Position numbers and translations under genes: made by a program. 36,108 nt of DNA from CAG-791 sp002449595 (GTDB lineage Bacteria; Bacillota; Clostridia; Lachnospirales; Lachnospiraceae), in the NCBI GenBank assembly GCA_946539855.1, contig CAMNHV010000019.1:1-36108 (forward strand), written 5' to 3'. Below the pieces are notes generated by a model that worked only from the letters and a program-made list of their open reading frames with translations, did not search any database and was not told the origin of the DNA. Numbering within the stretch: position 1 is the first letter of the stretch; each line of letters opens with the position of its first letter. Shown here in pieces: positions 20,015 through 28,519 of the stretch.

Positions 20015-21049
20015 ATGAGCAGAGCAAAAAAACACACCGCGGGAGAGACCCGCGCGCGGTGGATCCTGGCGGGGCTGGGAGCCGCGCTGATCATACTGTT
20101 TCTGGCGTCCTTCCTGCTGGGGCGGTTTGAGGTGCCCCTGCCGGAGGTGCTGCGCATCCTCGCGGGACAGCTGTTCCCGATCGGCAGGACCTGGTCGGAC
20201 AAGATGGAGATCGCCGTCGTGAACATCCGCCTCCCGCGGATCCTGCTCGCCTGCCTGGTCGGCGCCTGCCTCTCGGCGGCCGGTGTCTCCTACCAGACCG
20301 TCTTCCAAAATCCGATGGCGGCGCCGGACATCCTCGGCGCATCCTCCGGCGCATGCTTCGGCGCGGCGCTCGCGATCCTGCTCGGCGCAGGAAAAGCCGG
20401 AGTCACAATATCGGCATTCTGCTTCAGCATGCTCACCGTCGGCATCGTCTACCTGATCGGCGCGCGGACGAGGGGCAACCGGATCATGGGGATCCTGCTG
20501 GCCGGTGTGATGGTCAGTTCTCTGTTTTCCGCGGGCACCTCCTACGTCAAGCTGGTGGCGGATCCGTCCAACCAGCTGCCCGCGATCACCTACTGGCTGA
20601 TGGGAAGCCTGTCAGGTGCGACGCGGCACGACGCCTTCACCGCCTTAATACCGATGGCAGCAGGACTCCTTCCGCTGCTCCTTCTGCGGTGGCGCCTGAA
20701 CCTTCTGACGCTCTCCGCGGATGAGGCGAAGGCGGCCGGCGTGAACACTGAGCGCCTGCGGCTCGCGGCGATCCTGAGCGCGACGCTGCTCACGGCAGCC
20801 AGCGTGTCGGTGAGCGGTATGATTGGCTGGATCGGGCTCGTCATCCCGCATCTTTGCCGCAAGCTCGTCGGCAACAACTGCCGGTTCCTCGTTCCGGCAT
20901 CGATGCTCATGGGCGCGTCATTCCTTTTGCTGGTCGACGACCTCGCGCGGAACCTTCTGTCCGTCGAGATCCCGATCGGCATCCTGACCGCTTTCATCGG
21001 CGCGCCGTTCTTCCTGTTCCTGATGACGAGAAAGGAGGCGCCGGTATGA
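20015..21049 (+). CDS. FecCD-type ABC importer permease
   Basis: This 344-residue membrane protein belongs to the FecCD/BtuC permease family, with about 8-10 helices and the blocks RLPRILLACLVGACLSAAGVS, NPMAAPDILGASSGA and GWIGLVIPHLCRKLVG. The family imports iron-siderophores, haem, cobalamin, and in some cases (MolBCA of Haemophilus) molybdate or tungstate. Because the operon ends in xdhC and faces a molybdenum-cofactor cluster, an oxyanion or Mo/W-chelate substrate is the better guess here, though iron chelates remain possible. It starts one base after the preceding stop and overlaps the ATPase by four bases (ATGA). Confidence 0.93.
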   Translation: MSRAKKHTAGETRARWILAGLGAALIILFLASFLLGRFEVPLPEVLRILAGQLFPIGRTWSDKMEIAVVNIRLPRILLACLVGACLSAAGVSYQTVFQNPMAAPDILGASSGACFGAALAILLGAGKAGVTISAFCFSMLTVGIVYLIGARTRGNRIMGILLAGVMVSSLFSAGTSYVKLVADPSNQLPAITYWLMGSLSGATRHDAFTALIPMAAGLLPLLLLRWRLNLLTLSADEAKAAGVNTERLRLAAILSATLLTAASVSVSGMIGWIGLVIPHLCRKLVGNNCRFLVPASMLMGASFLLLVDDLARNLLSVEIPIGILTAFIGAPFFLFLMTRKEAPV

Positions 21050-21873
21050 GCGATTCCGTGAAAAGCATCACGTCCGCCCTCCAGGTTGAGGGGCTGAATT
21101 ACGTTTTTCAGGGAAAACAGGCGCTGCATAACATCTCGCTGACTGCGGAGCGGGGCGACCTGACCTTCGTCATCGGCCCGAACGGCGCGGGCAAGAGCAC
21201 GCTGTTCCGGTGCATCCTGAATATCCTCACGGACTTCAGCGGACAGATCCGTGTGGGAGGCAAGGACATCCGCAGCATGAGCGCAAGGGAGCGCGCGGAG
21301 CAGATCGCCTACATCCCGCAGATCCACAGGCCGACCTTCGGTTACAGCGTCCTGGACACCGTGCTCATGGGAATGGCGCGGCAGATCCCGGTATTCTCAA
21401 GACCGGGGGAGAGCCAGATCCGCCAGGCGGAGGAAGCGCTCGACCAGATCGGCGTCCTGCACATGCGCGACCGCGATTTCTCAAAGCTCTCCGGAGGAGA
21501 GCAGCAGCTTGTTCTGATCGCGCGCGCGATCGCCCAGAAGGCGAAGATCCTGATCATGGATGAACCGACGAGCGCGCTCGACTTCGGCAACCAGCTGCGC
21601 GTTCTCCGGCAGGTACAGGCGCTCTCGCGCGCCGGGTATACGGTACTGCTCTCCACGCACAACCCGCAGCAGGCGATGAACTATGCGGGGAAAGTGCTCG
21701 CCATGTCTCAGGGAGAGGTGAAGGCGTACGGACCACCTGACAAGGTCCTCACGCCGCAGCTGATCCGTGAACTGTTCGGCGTGGAGGTTCAGTATATAGC
21801 AACAGAATCAGGTGCGGTGATCGTCCCTGTGGGGGACGGCGCTGTGCCGGCGAGGGGAGGAAAAGGACAATGA
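21046..21873 (+). CDS. FecE-type ABC importer ATPase
   Basis: This 275-residue ATPase powers the importer. It has Walker A GPNGAGKST, a Q-loop in YIPQIHRPTFGYSVLD, signature LSGGEQQLVLIARAIA, Walker B ILIMDEPTSALD and an H-loop STHNPQQ. The frame is open further upstream, but AAAGGAGG just before the ATG at 21046, overlapping the permease stop, fixes the start. It overlaps the lipoprotein gene by four bases as well, so the three importer genes are tightly coupled in translation. Confidence 0.95.
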   Translation: MSDSVKSITSALQVEGLNYVFQGKQALHNISLTAERGDLTFVIGPNGAGKSTLFRCILNILTDFSGQIRVGGKDIRSMSARERAEQIAYIPQIHRPTFGYSVLDTVLMGMARQIPVFSRPGESQIRQAEEALDQIGVLHMRDRDFSKLSGGEQQLVLIARAIAQKAKILIMDEPTSALDFGNQLRVLRQVQALSRAGYTVLLSTHNPQQAMNYAGKVLAMSQGEVKAYGPPDKVLTPQLIRELFGVEVQYIATESGAVIVPVGDGAVPARGGKGQ

Positions 21874-23057
21874 AAACGAAACGGAACAGATGGCTTGCGA
21901 TGCTGCTTGCGGCGGCGATGATGACGTCGCTGTGCGCGTGTGCGGCGGCGCCGGCACCGGCCCCTGCGCCCGCGGAGAGTGCGGCGGAGGAAGCACCCGA
22001 AGCTCCGGAAGAGACGGCGGAGGAAGAGGCTTCGGAAGCGCCGGCAGAGGAAGAGACTTCTGAATCAGAAGAAGCGGCAGAGGACGAAGGCAGCGCAACA
22101 AGAATCTTTACGGATTCCACGGGAAGAGAAGTTGAGATCGACGCGGAGATCACCAGGATCGCGGCGTCCGGCCCGCTCGCGCAGATCGCGCTCTACGCCA
22201 TCGCTCCCGACCTGATGGTCGGCTGGACGAGCGACTGGAGCGAAGACGCGCAGCAGTTCATCCCTGAAGAATACCTGCAGCTGCCAGTGCTCGGCCAGCT
22301 CTACGGCGGCAAGGGAGAGATGAACCTTGAGGAACTCCTCGCGGCGGATCCGCAGGTCGTGATCGACTTCGGCCAGCCGAAGAAGACGATCGTCGAGGAC
22401 CTCGACGCGCTGCAGGAGCAGACCGGGATCCCGTTCGTCCACATCACCGCGGGCATGGAAGACACCGGAGACGCTTACCGTATGCTCGGCGACCTGCTCG
22501 GACGGCAGGAGGAAGGCGAGAAGCTCGCGTCCTACTGCGAGGAAGTCTACGAGAGAAGCATCAAGGCGGCGGAAGCCTCGGAGAAGGCGAAACTGCTTTT
22601 CATCGCAGGTGAAAACGGACTCAACGTCATCGCGAAGGACTCCTTCCACGCGGAAGTCGTCGACCTTCTGGCTGACAACCTCGCAGTCGTGGACGAGCCC
22701 TCCTCGAAGGGAACCGGCAACGAGTCCGACCTGGAGCAGATCATGAACTGGGATCCGGAGGTGATCATCTTTGCGCCGGAGAGCATCTGCGCGACGGTCG
22801 GCGACGATCCGGACTGGCAGACGATCTCCGCGATCAAGAACGGCAAATACTACCGCGTCCCGATGGGACCTTACAACTGGCTCGGATTCCCGCCTTCGGT
22901 GCAGCGCTACCTCGGCATGATCTGGCTGACGAAGATCCTGTATCCGGAAGCGGCCGATTACGACCTGAAGGAAGAAGTGGTCCGCTACTATGACCTGTTC
23001 TATCATCATGAACTCACGGACGAGCAGTACGACGCGCTGATGGAAATGGCGCAGTGA
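21870..23057 (+). CDS. Substrate-binding lipoprotein of the FecCD-type importer
   Basis: This 395-residue protein begins with a charged signal, a hydrophobic core and a lipobox (SLCAC, lipidated Cys at about residue 24). An Ala/Pro/Glu-rich tether of about 50 residues follows. The rest is a BtuF/TroA-like clamshell (peripla_BP_2) that captures the ligand outside the membrane and delivers it to the permease. The fold begins at IFTDSTGREVEIDAEITRIA and includes GPYNWLGFPPSVQRYLG. The ligand is not evident from sequence; context suggests molybdate, tungstate or a metal chelate. The acidic tether resembles that of ModA at 28543-29553. Confidence 0.9.
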   Translation: MKTKRNRWLAMLLAAAMMTSLCACAAAPAPAPAPAESAAEEAPEAPEETAEEEASEAPAEEETSESEEAAEDEGSATRIFTDSTGREVEIDAEITRIAASGPLAQIALYAIAPDLMVGWTSDWSEDAQQFIPEEYLQLPVLGQLYGGKGEMNLEELLAADPQVVIDFGQPKKTIVEDLDALQEQTGIPFVHITAGMEDTGDAYRMLGDLLGRQEEGEKLASYCEEVYERSIKAAEASEKAKLLFIAGENGLNVIAKDSFHAEVVDLLADNLAVVDEPSSKGTGNESDLEQIMNWDPEVIIFAPESICATVGDDPDWQTISAIKNGKYYRVPMGPYNWLGFPPSVQRYLGMIWLTKILYPEAADYDLKEEVVRYYDLFYHHELTDEQYDALMEMAQ

Positions 23058-23090
23058 CAGCTCCCCGGCCGGATCTAAGGAGGATGCGGG

Positions 23091-24089
23091 ATGAAAAACA
23101 TTTTCACACGGATCGCGTATGAGAGGCAGGAGCACAGGGACCTCGTGATGGTCACGATCCTGTCGGATGAAGGGAGCACGCCGCGCGGCAAGGGCTCCAT
23201 GATGCTCGTCGGAGGCGGCGGACAGCTCCTCGGGACGATCGGCGGCGGCGCGGTGGAAAAGCAGTCGGAGCTGCGCGCGCTCAGGCTCCTCGAGGAGAGA
23301 CAGTCTGAAGTGCATGGATACCGGCTGCGGCGAAATGCAGCCGAAGATATCGGAATGGTCTGTGGCGGCGACGTCGACGTCCACTTCCAGTTCATCGACG
23401 CGGACGACGCCCGCTGGGACGGGTTCGTGCGGGAGGTCCTGTCGAGGATCGACGCGCAGGAGCCCGGCGTCCTCGTGTTAAAGCACGACGGCTCCTTCCC
23501 GGCGCTGGCGGACGCGGATGGAAACACGCTCGCCGGCGAGGCGGCGGCAGAGGGACAGGAGTGCACGAAGGTGGAACTGCCCGTGATGGAGCGGGCGGTG
23601 ATCTTCGGTGCCGGCCACTGCGCGAGAGCGCTCTCCCCGATCCTCCAGACGGCGGGATTTCGGGTCGTGATCTACGATGACAGAGAGGGATTTCTTGACG
23701 AGTCCAGATTCCCGGGAACGGAGGCACGCATCTGCGGCAGCTTCCGCTCGATCGGGGATCACTTCGAGATCGGTGAGAACGACTTCGCCGTCGTCATGAC
23801 GAGCGGCCACAAGGGAGACTGCGACGCGGAGGAGTACCTCCTTAGGCACAAGACGGCTTACGTCGGCGTGATCGGCTCCAGGAAAAAGACTCTGGCAGTG
23901 AACGAGAGACTCCGCGCGGCGGGGATCCCCGAAGAGGCGATCGCTTCCGTGCACACGCCCGTCGGCCTGCCCATCGGCGCCGTGACGCCGGAGGAGATTG
24001 CGGTCAGCATCGCCGCGGAGATGATCCTCGTCCGGGCGCAGCAGCGCGCGGCGAAGACCGGCGTGCCGGCGCATCACTGCCCGGTGTAA
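23091..24089 (+). CDS. xdhC: XdhC/CoxI-family Mo-hydroxylase maturation factor
   Basis: This 332-residue protein matches the XdhC/CoxI family. Members bind the molybdenum cofactor, help replace an oxo with a sulfido ligand and hand the cofactor to hydroxylases of the xanthine oxidase type. The N-terminal XdhC_CoxI domain shows EGSTPRGKGSMMLV and GTIGGGAVEKQ, then MVCGGDVDVHFQ. The C-terminal Rossmann domain starts at RAVIFGAGHCARALSPIL and includes VIGSRKK and HTPVGLPIGAVTPEEIAVSI. A strong CTAAGGAGGA site precedes the ATG. It ends the first operon, 33 bases after the importer lipoprotein, which ties that importer to molybdoenzyme maturation. The client is probably the hydroxylase at 32596-35349. 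Confidence 0.93.
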   Translation: MKNIFTRIAYERQEHRDLVMVTILSDEGSTPRGKGSMMLVGGGGQLLGTIGGGAVEKQSELRALRLLEERQSEVHGYRLRRNAAEDIGMVCGGDVDVHFQFIDADDARWDGFVREVLSRIDAQEPGVLVLKHDGSFPALADADGNTLAGEAAAEGQECTKVELPVMERAVIFGAGHCARALSPILQTAGFRVVIYDDREGFLDESRFPGTEARICGSFRSIGDHFEIGENDFAVVMTSGHKGDCDAEEYLLRHKTAYVGVIGSRKKTLAVNERLRAAGIPEEAIASVHTPVGLPIGAVTPEEIAVSIAAEMILVRAQQRAAKTGVPAHHCPV

Positions 24090-24128
24090 AAAATAACGTC
24101 GCATCACTGCTGCTGTGAGAAAAGAAAG

Positions 24129-24172
24129 AGCGCCGTATCCTGCCCTGTGTGAGCGGATACGGCGCTTTGTTT
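24129..24172. terminator. Bidirectional terminator between xdhC and the MocA-HTH gene
   Basis: A perfect 12-bp stem (24129-24140 with 24155-24166, arm AGCGCCGTATCC) is followed by TTTGTTT on the plus strand. It is preceded by AAAAGAAAG, which reads as a T-rich tract on the minus strand. It ends both convergent transcripts. Confidence 0.88.
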
Positions 24173-24190
24173 GATTCAAATCAATTCCGT

Positions 24191-25177
24191 TCAATCCTTC
24201 CCGCCCTGCGGATCCTCAGATGAAGTTTCATCCGCGAGAAGACTGCTGTCATCCGTGAGAAACTTCTCCTGCAGCTGGGAAAACATATCGTCCGCCTTCT
24301 TGCGGAGAGCGTCAGAGAGCAGCTCGTAGCACTTAAGCAGCTTCCTGGCGCTTTTTGTCAGTTCGGAGCGGCTGCCGTGCGGCCCGCCCTGCGTGCGGTC
24401 GACGAGCGACATGCCGAGCTGCGTCTCCAGCCGGCGGATCGCGTTCCATCCGCTGGAATAGGAGATCTGGATGCGCTGGCACGCGCTCCGCACGGAGTGC
24501 GTCTCATCGACGAGGCGCAGCAGCGCCGCGATATTGGCGTCGAAGAATTCCGTCTCCCGCGCAAAAGATAGGCTGACAACGGGCCGGATCAGCTGGCTGT
24601 TGTGATACTGAAGGAGCGCGCGGTAGTCGTCCGGCGTGTCCGCGTCGTGCAGCACGCCGCGGTCGCTGACGGGGATCTGCTCCATGGGAATGCCGAGCCG
24701 CTCCATCGCGCCGCTAAGGCCCCTTTCCCCGCTGTCCCCGAGCAGCAGGTCGACGAGATCCGTCGCGATCATGACCGGGTGGCCGGTCTCCCCGTCGCAG
24801 ACGGGGCAGCACAGCGGCGCGTTGCTGTCCATGAGCGCGCGCACGGTGTCGGCGGTGAACAGCGGAATATCGACCGGCGTGAAAAGGACCCTGTCGCACT
24901 TATCACGCATGTACTCGAGCCCGATCTTTACAGAGTCGAACATCTTAGTCGTTTCATAGTTCTCGTTGCGGAGGAAGACGATCCCGTTGCCGGCCAGGTG
25001 CCGCTCGAGCATCTGCGCCTGGTAGCCCGTGACCATGACGATGCGCTGTATGCCTGCCTGCTGAAACGTCGCCACGACGCGCTGCGCGATCGTGATCGCG
25101 CCGATGTTCAGCATCGGCTTGAAATCGCCCATTCTGGATGACATGCCCGCCGCGACGATCACTGCTCCGGTCTGCAT
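24191..25177 (-). CDS. MocA-type cofactor nucleotidyltransferase fused to ModE-type winged helix
   Basis: This 328-residue protein has two domains. Residues 1 to about 200 are an NTP transferase of the MobA/MocA family, with VIVAAGMSSRMGDFKPML (nucleotide loop), TPVDIPLF (metal/nucleotide Asp) and CDGETGHPVM. MocA adds CMP to molybdopterin to make the cytosine dinucleotide cofactor used by Mop-type hydroxylases. Residues from about 215 match the ModE N-terminal winged helix: SVRSACQRIQISYSSGWNAI, then LVDRTQGG and LTKSARKLL. The frame runs far upstream, but GGAGAAGGAA before the ATG at 25177 fixes the start. It is divergent from the moeA-like operon and could both finish the cofactor and regulate its genes; the regulatory role is inference. 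Confidence 0.88.
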   Translation of the reverse strand: MQTGAVIVAAGMSSRMGDFKPMLNIGAITIAQRVVATFQQAGIQRIVMVTGYQAQMLERHLAGNGIVFLRNENYETTKMFDSVKIGLEYMRDKCDRVLFTPVDIPLFTADTVRALMDSNAPLCCPVCDGETGHPVMIATDLVDLLLGDSGERGLSGAMERLGIPMEQIPVSDRGVLHDADTPDDYRALLQYHNSQLIRPVVSLSFARETEFFDANIAALLRLVDETHSVRSACQRIQISYSSGWNAIRRLETQLGMSLVDRTQGGPHGSRSELTKSARKLLKCYELLSDALRKKADDMFSQLQEKFLTDDSSLLADETSSEDPQGGKD

Positions 25178-25253
25178 TTCCTTCTCCTCTCCGTATAGTC
25201 CCTTCGACAGGGATCCTGCTGCACCTATCATATCACAGATGGATTCCAGATTG

Positions 25254-25296
25254 TATTCCAAAGCAAGTTGTATTGAAAAGCGAATAGTAATAAAAT
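25254..25296 (+). promoter_or_regulatory. Promoter and upstream box of the Mo-cofactor/mod operon
   Basis: TTGTAT (25268-25273) and TAAAAT (25291-25296) are 17 bases apart. The box GTATTCCA ends at 25260, seven bases before the -35; the nearest upstream bases give the extended form TTGTATTCCA. The same box at the same distance precedes the xdh-type operon (32154). TTGTATT also occurs at 25251 and 25268, and inverted at 25311. Confidence 0.6.
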
Positions 25297-25366
25297 GCAA
25301 GTAGCATTCAAATACAATATGCATCGGCATCGTTCCGGCGCAGAAAAACAGGGGGGTTACAGCGTC

Positions 25367-26419
25367 ATGAAACTGATGAAGACGACCGAGGCGGTAGGGC
25401 AGATGCTCTGCCACGACATCACGCAGATCATACCGGGGGAGTTCAAGGGACCGGTGTTCCGGAAGGGACACATCATCACCGAGGAGGACGTCCCGGTGCT
25501 GCTCAGCGTCGGCAAGGACAACATCTACATCTGGGAAGTGAACGAGTCGATGATGCACGAAAACGACGCGGCGATGGTGCTGTACGGGCTGTGCGCGAAT
25601 GAATTCATGCACCCGTCTGAAGTGAAGGAAGGCAAGGTCGAGGTCGTGGCGGAGACGGACGGCCTCCTGAAGGTCGACAGCGCGCGCCTCGATGCCGTCA
25701 ACAGCCAGGGCGAGATGATGATCGCGTGCAGGCACGGAAACTTCCCGGTCCGGGCGGGGGACAAGATCGCCGGTACAAGGATCATTCCGCTGATCATCGA
25801 GAAGGAGAAGATGGAGCAGGTCAGGGAAAAGGCCGGCGGCGCGCCGATCTTCACGATCCTGCCCTTCCGGAAGAAGAAAGTCGGAATACTGACCACCGGA
25901 AACGAGGTCTACTATGGGAGGATCGAGGACAGGTTCACGCCGGTCGTAAAGCGCAAGGTCGAGGAGTACGGCGGAGAGGTCACGGCGCATGCGCTCAGCA
26001 GTGATGAGGCGGAGATGGAGATCTCCTGCATCCGGGAGATGCTCGAAGCGGGCTGCGACATGATCCTTTGCACCGGAGGCATGAGCGTGGATCCGGATGA
26101 CCGGACGCCGCTCGCGATCCGCACCGTCGCCGACGAGGTGATCACTTACGGCGCGCCGGTCCTCCCGGGCGCAATGTTCATGCTTTCTTACAAGTATGCG
26201 AAGGATGAAGCGGGGGAAACGAAGAGGATTCCGATCTGCGGCCTGCCCGGCTGCGTCATGTACGCGAAGCGGACGATCTTCGATCTCGTGCTGCCGCGGC
26301 TCATGGCGGATGATCCGGTGACGGCGGAGGAGATCAGCAGGCTCGGCATGGGCGGGCTGTGCCTGAACTGCGACGTGTGCACCTTCCCGAACTGCGGGTT
26401 CGGAAAAGGTGCGGTCTGA
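25367..26419 (+). CDS. MoeA/MogA-like molybdopterin-binding protein with C-terminal Cys cluster
   Basis: This 350-residue protein contains a MoCF_biosynth domain (about residues 175-320), with VGILTTGNEVYYGRIEDRF, a CTGGMSVDPDD loop and the late CGLPGCVMYAKR motif. Such domains bind molybdopterin or its adenylylated form and take part in metal insertion (MoeA) or adenylylation (MogA). The N-terminal part, starting MKLMKTTEAVGQMLCHDITQ, is not the full MoeA arrangement. The C-terminal tail holds CLNCDVCTFPNCGFGKG, four Cys in a CxxCxxCx4C pattern that could hold a metal or Fe-S centre. An in-frame ATG lies 24 codons upstream without a ribosome binding site; AGGGGGG supports 25367. It is the first gene of the seven-gene operon. 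Confidence 0.85.
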   Translation: MKLMKTTEAVGQMLCHDITQIIPGEFKGPVFRKGHIITEEDVPVLLSVGKDNIYIWEVNESMMHENDAAMVLYGLCANEFMHPSEVKEGKVEVVAETDGLLKVDSARLDAVNSQGEMMIACRHGNFPVRAGDKIAGTRIIPLIIEKEKMEQVREKAGGAPIFTILPFRKKKVGILTTGNEVYYGRIEDRFTPVVKRKVEEYGGEVTAHALSSDEAEMEISCIREMLEAGCDMILCTGGMSVDPDDRTPLAIRTVADEVITYGAPVLPGAMFMLSYKYAKDEAGETKRIPICGLPGCVMYAKRTIFDLVLPRLMADDPVTAEEISRLGMGGLCLNCDVCTFPNCGFGKGAV

Positions 26420-26456
26420 GCGGCGGACACAGCTGTATGCGGAGGAACAGCCGGAA

Positions 26457-27437
26457 ATGAAAGACAGTTACGGCAGAGAGATCGACTATCTGAGGATCTC
26501 CGTCACGGACCGGTGCAACCTGCGCTGCCGGTACTGCATGCCGGAGGGGATCGACAAGCTTCCGATGCCCGATCTCCTCACGTATGAGGAGATCGAAGAG
26601 ACCGCGAGGGCCGCGGCCCGGCTCGGCTTCCGGAAGCTGAAGGTGACCGGCGGAGAGCCGCTCGTGCGAAGGAACGTGCCGGAACTGATCGGCATCCTGA
26701 AGCGGATCCCGGGGATCCGTGAGGTGACGGTCACGACGAACGGGACGCTGCTCGCGGAGCAGATCGGCGCGCTGAAAGCCGCGGGACTCGACGCGGTGAA
26801 CGTCTCGCTGGACACGCTCCGGCCGGAGAGGTTCCGGGAGATCACCGGCACCGATGCCCTGGCGTCCGTGCTGGAGGGCATCCAGGCGTCGCTGGACGCC
26901 GGGATCCGCACCAAGCTGAACGCGGTCCTGCAGCGCGGCGTCAACGATGACGAGTGGGAGGAACTGCTGCTGCTCGCGAAGGACCGCGCGCTGGACGTCC
27001 GGTTTATCGAGATGATGCCGATCGGCGCCGGGCGGCAGACCGCCGGGGTCAGCAACGAGGCCCTCATCGGGCAGATCGCCCGGGCGTACCCGCTGATCCG
27101 CGCAGATGAAGAAGTCCACGGCAACGGACCGGCCGTCTACATGCACATCCCGGGGTTTACAGGGAGCGTCGGATTCATCAGCGCGATCCACGGAAAGTTC
27201 TGCGACAGCTGCAACCGGCTCCGCATGACTTCGACGGGCCTCATCAAGCCGTGCCTGTGCTACGGGGACACGGTCGACGTCCGGGGGATCCTGCGCGGGG
27301 AAGGAGATCCTGCGGTCCGCGCATGGAAGCTGGAGGAAGCGCTGCGGGAGGCGGTCCGCAGGAAACCGGAGGCGCACTGCTTCGAGACGGTCTCGGAGAT
27401 CACGGAAGGAAAGCGCATGGTACAGATCGGCGGGTGA
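26457..27437 (+). CDS. moaA: GTP 3',8-cyclase MoaA
   Basis: This 326-residue radical SAM enzyme converts GTP to 3',8-cyclo-7,8-dihydro-GTP, the first step of molybdopterin synthesis. The N-terminal cluster ligands are Cys20, Cys24 and Cys27 (CNLRCRYC); the C-terminal cluster uses Cys249, Cys252 and Cys266. The conserved Gly-Gly tail is present (MVQIGG). An earlier in-frame start is possible, but GGAGGAA before the ATG at 26457 is preferred. Gaps of 37 and 35 bases to its neighbours indicate one operon. Its partner MoaC closes the same operon. Confidence 0.97.
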   Translation: MKDSYGREIDYLRISVTDRCNLRCRYCMPEGIDKLPMPDLLTYEEIEETARAAARLGFRKLKVTGGEPLVRRNVPELIGILKRIPGIREVTVTTNGTLLAEQIGALKAAGLDAVNVSLDTLRPERFREITGTDALASVLEGIQASLDAGIRTKLNAVLQRGVNDDEWEELLLLAKDRALDVRFIEMMPIGAGRQTAGVSNEALIGQIARAYPLIRADEEVHGNGPAVYMHIPGFTGSVGFISAIHGKFCDSCNRLRMTSTGLIKPCLCYGDTVDVRGILRGEGDPAVRAWKLEEALREAVRRKPEAHCFETVSEITEGKRMVQIGG

Positions 27438-27472
27438 GAAAGACGGCCGGACTGAATGGGGGAGAAAACGAC

Positions 27473-28396
27473 ATGGGAAAACTGATCGCGATCTGCAGGA
27501 GTGACGCGAAGGGAACACAGAAGTATGAGATCGGCGAGGCGGTCCTCATCCCGGAACACGGGATCGAAGGGGATGCGCACGCCGGGAAGTGGCACCGCCA
27601 GGTGAGCCTTCTGGGACTGGAGAGCATACAGGCGTTCCGGGAGAAGGGAGCGCAGGTGGAGTTCGGCGCATTCGGGGAGAACCTGATCGTCGAGGGTTTT
27701 GATCTGAAGAGCCTCCCGGTGGGAACGCGCTTCCGGATCGGGGACGTGCTTCTGGAGCTCACACAGATCGGCAAGGAGTGCCATGATCACTGCGCGATCT
27801 ACAAGGCGGTGGGCGACTGCATCATGCCGCGGGAGGGCGTGTTCACGCGGGTCCTCACGGGCGGCGTCATCCGGCCGGGACAGGAGATCGAACTGATCGA
27901 AGCCGCGCCGGACCGGCCTTTTACCGCGGCGGTGATCACGCTCAGCGACCGGGCCTTCCGGAAGGAGCGCGAGGACCGGAGCGGACCGCTGATCCGGGAG
28001 ATCCTGGAACAGGAAGGATATGACGTTGTCGAGATGATCCTTCTGCCGGACGGGCGGCCGGCGCTCCAGCGGGAGCTCATGCGGCTCGCTGACCAGCGGC
28101 AGGCCAGCGTCATCTTTACGACGGGCGGGACCGGCTTTTCAGAGCGCGACGTGACCCCGGAGGCGACCGCGGCCGTCTGTGACCGCATGGCGCCCGGCAT
28201 CGCGGAGGCAATGCGGGCGGAGTCCCTGAAGATCACGAAGCACGCGATGCTGAGCCGCCAGACGGCGGGGATCCGGAAGAAGACGCTGATCGTCAACCTT
28301 CCCGGCAGCCCGAAGGCCTGCCGCGAGGACCTGGAGATCATTCTTCCGGCGCTCCGGCACGGACTCGGGATCCTGCGGGGCACGGATGACAATTAA
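27473..28396 (+). CDS. MOSC domain fused to MogA/MoaB-type molybdopterin adenylyltransferase
   Basis: This 307-residue protein has an N-terminal MOSC domain (residues 1 to about 145), with HGIEGDAHAGKWHRQVSLL and GAFGENLIVEGFDL, then GKECHDHC containing candidate sulfur-carrying Cys. MOSC domains bind molybdenum cofactor and handle its sulfur. The C-terminal part (from about 150) is a MogA/MoaB domain, with AAVITLSDRAFRKEREDRSG, FTTGGTGFSERDVTPEA and VNLPGSPKACREDL. MogA activates molybdopterin by adenylylation before metal insertion. GGGGGAG precedes the ATG at 27473; the frame extends upstream without a better start. The fusion joins two steps of cofactor finishing in one chain. Confidence 0.92.
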   Translation: MGKLIAICRSDAKGTQKYEIGEAVLIPEHGIEGDAHAGKWHRQVSLLGLESIQAFREKGAQVEFGAFGENLIVEGFDLKSLPVGTRFRIGDVLLELTQIGKECHDHCAIYKAVGDCIMPREGVFTRVLTGGVIRPGQEIELIEAAPDRPFTAAVITLSDRAFRKEREDRSGPLIREILEQEGYDVVEMILLPDGRPALQRELMRLADQRQASVIFTTGGTGFSERDVTPEATAAVCDRMAPGIAEAMRAESLKITKHAMLSRQTAGIRKKTLIVNLPGSPKACREDLEIILPALRHGLGILRGTDDN

Positions 28397-28467
28397 GGGA
28401 GGATCCGCCGGCACGAACGGGAAACAGACGCCGGGGGATGAATGACGCCTGATCCGGCCCCGGGAAG

Positions 28468-28519
28468 CTCCGGCGGCCGAGCAGATAGAGAAACAGGCAA
28501 CAGCAGTGTGCCGCCGGAG
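28468..28519 (+). other. Hairpin just before the modA ribosome binding site
   Basis: CTCCGGCGGC (28468-28477) pairs perfectly with GCCGCCGGAG (28510-28519). The right arm ends 10 bases before the GGGAGGAG site of modA. The left arm can instead pair with CCGCCGG at 28405-28411, giving two exclusive folds. It may tune modA translation or protect the mRNA; the high GC content makes chance pairing possible. Confidence 0.35.

Noticed and set aside
20015..23057. Firm call as iron-siderophore importer
   Set aside because: The permease family is broad and the operon context points to molybdoenzymes; the substrate is left open.
25178..25990. N-terminal extension of the MocA-HTH protein
   Set aside because: The open frame runs into the divergent gene; the ribosome binding site and the family start both point to the ATG at 25177.
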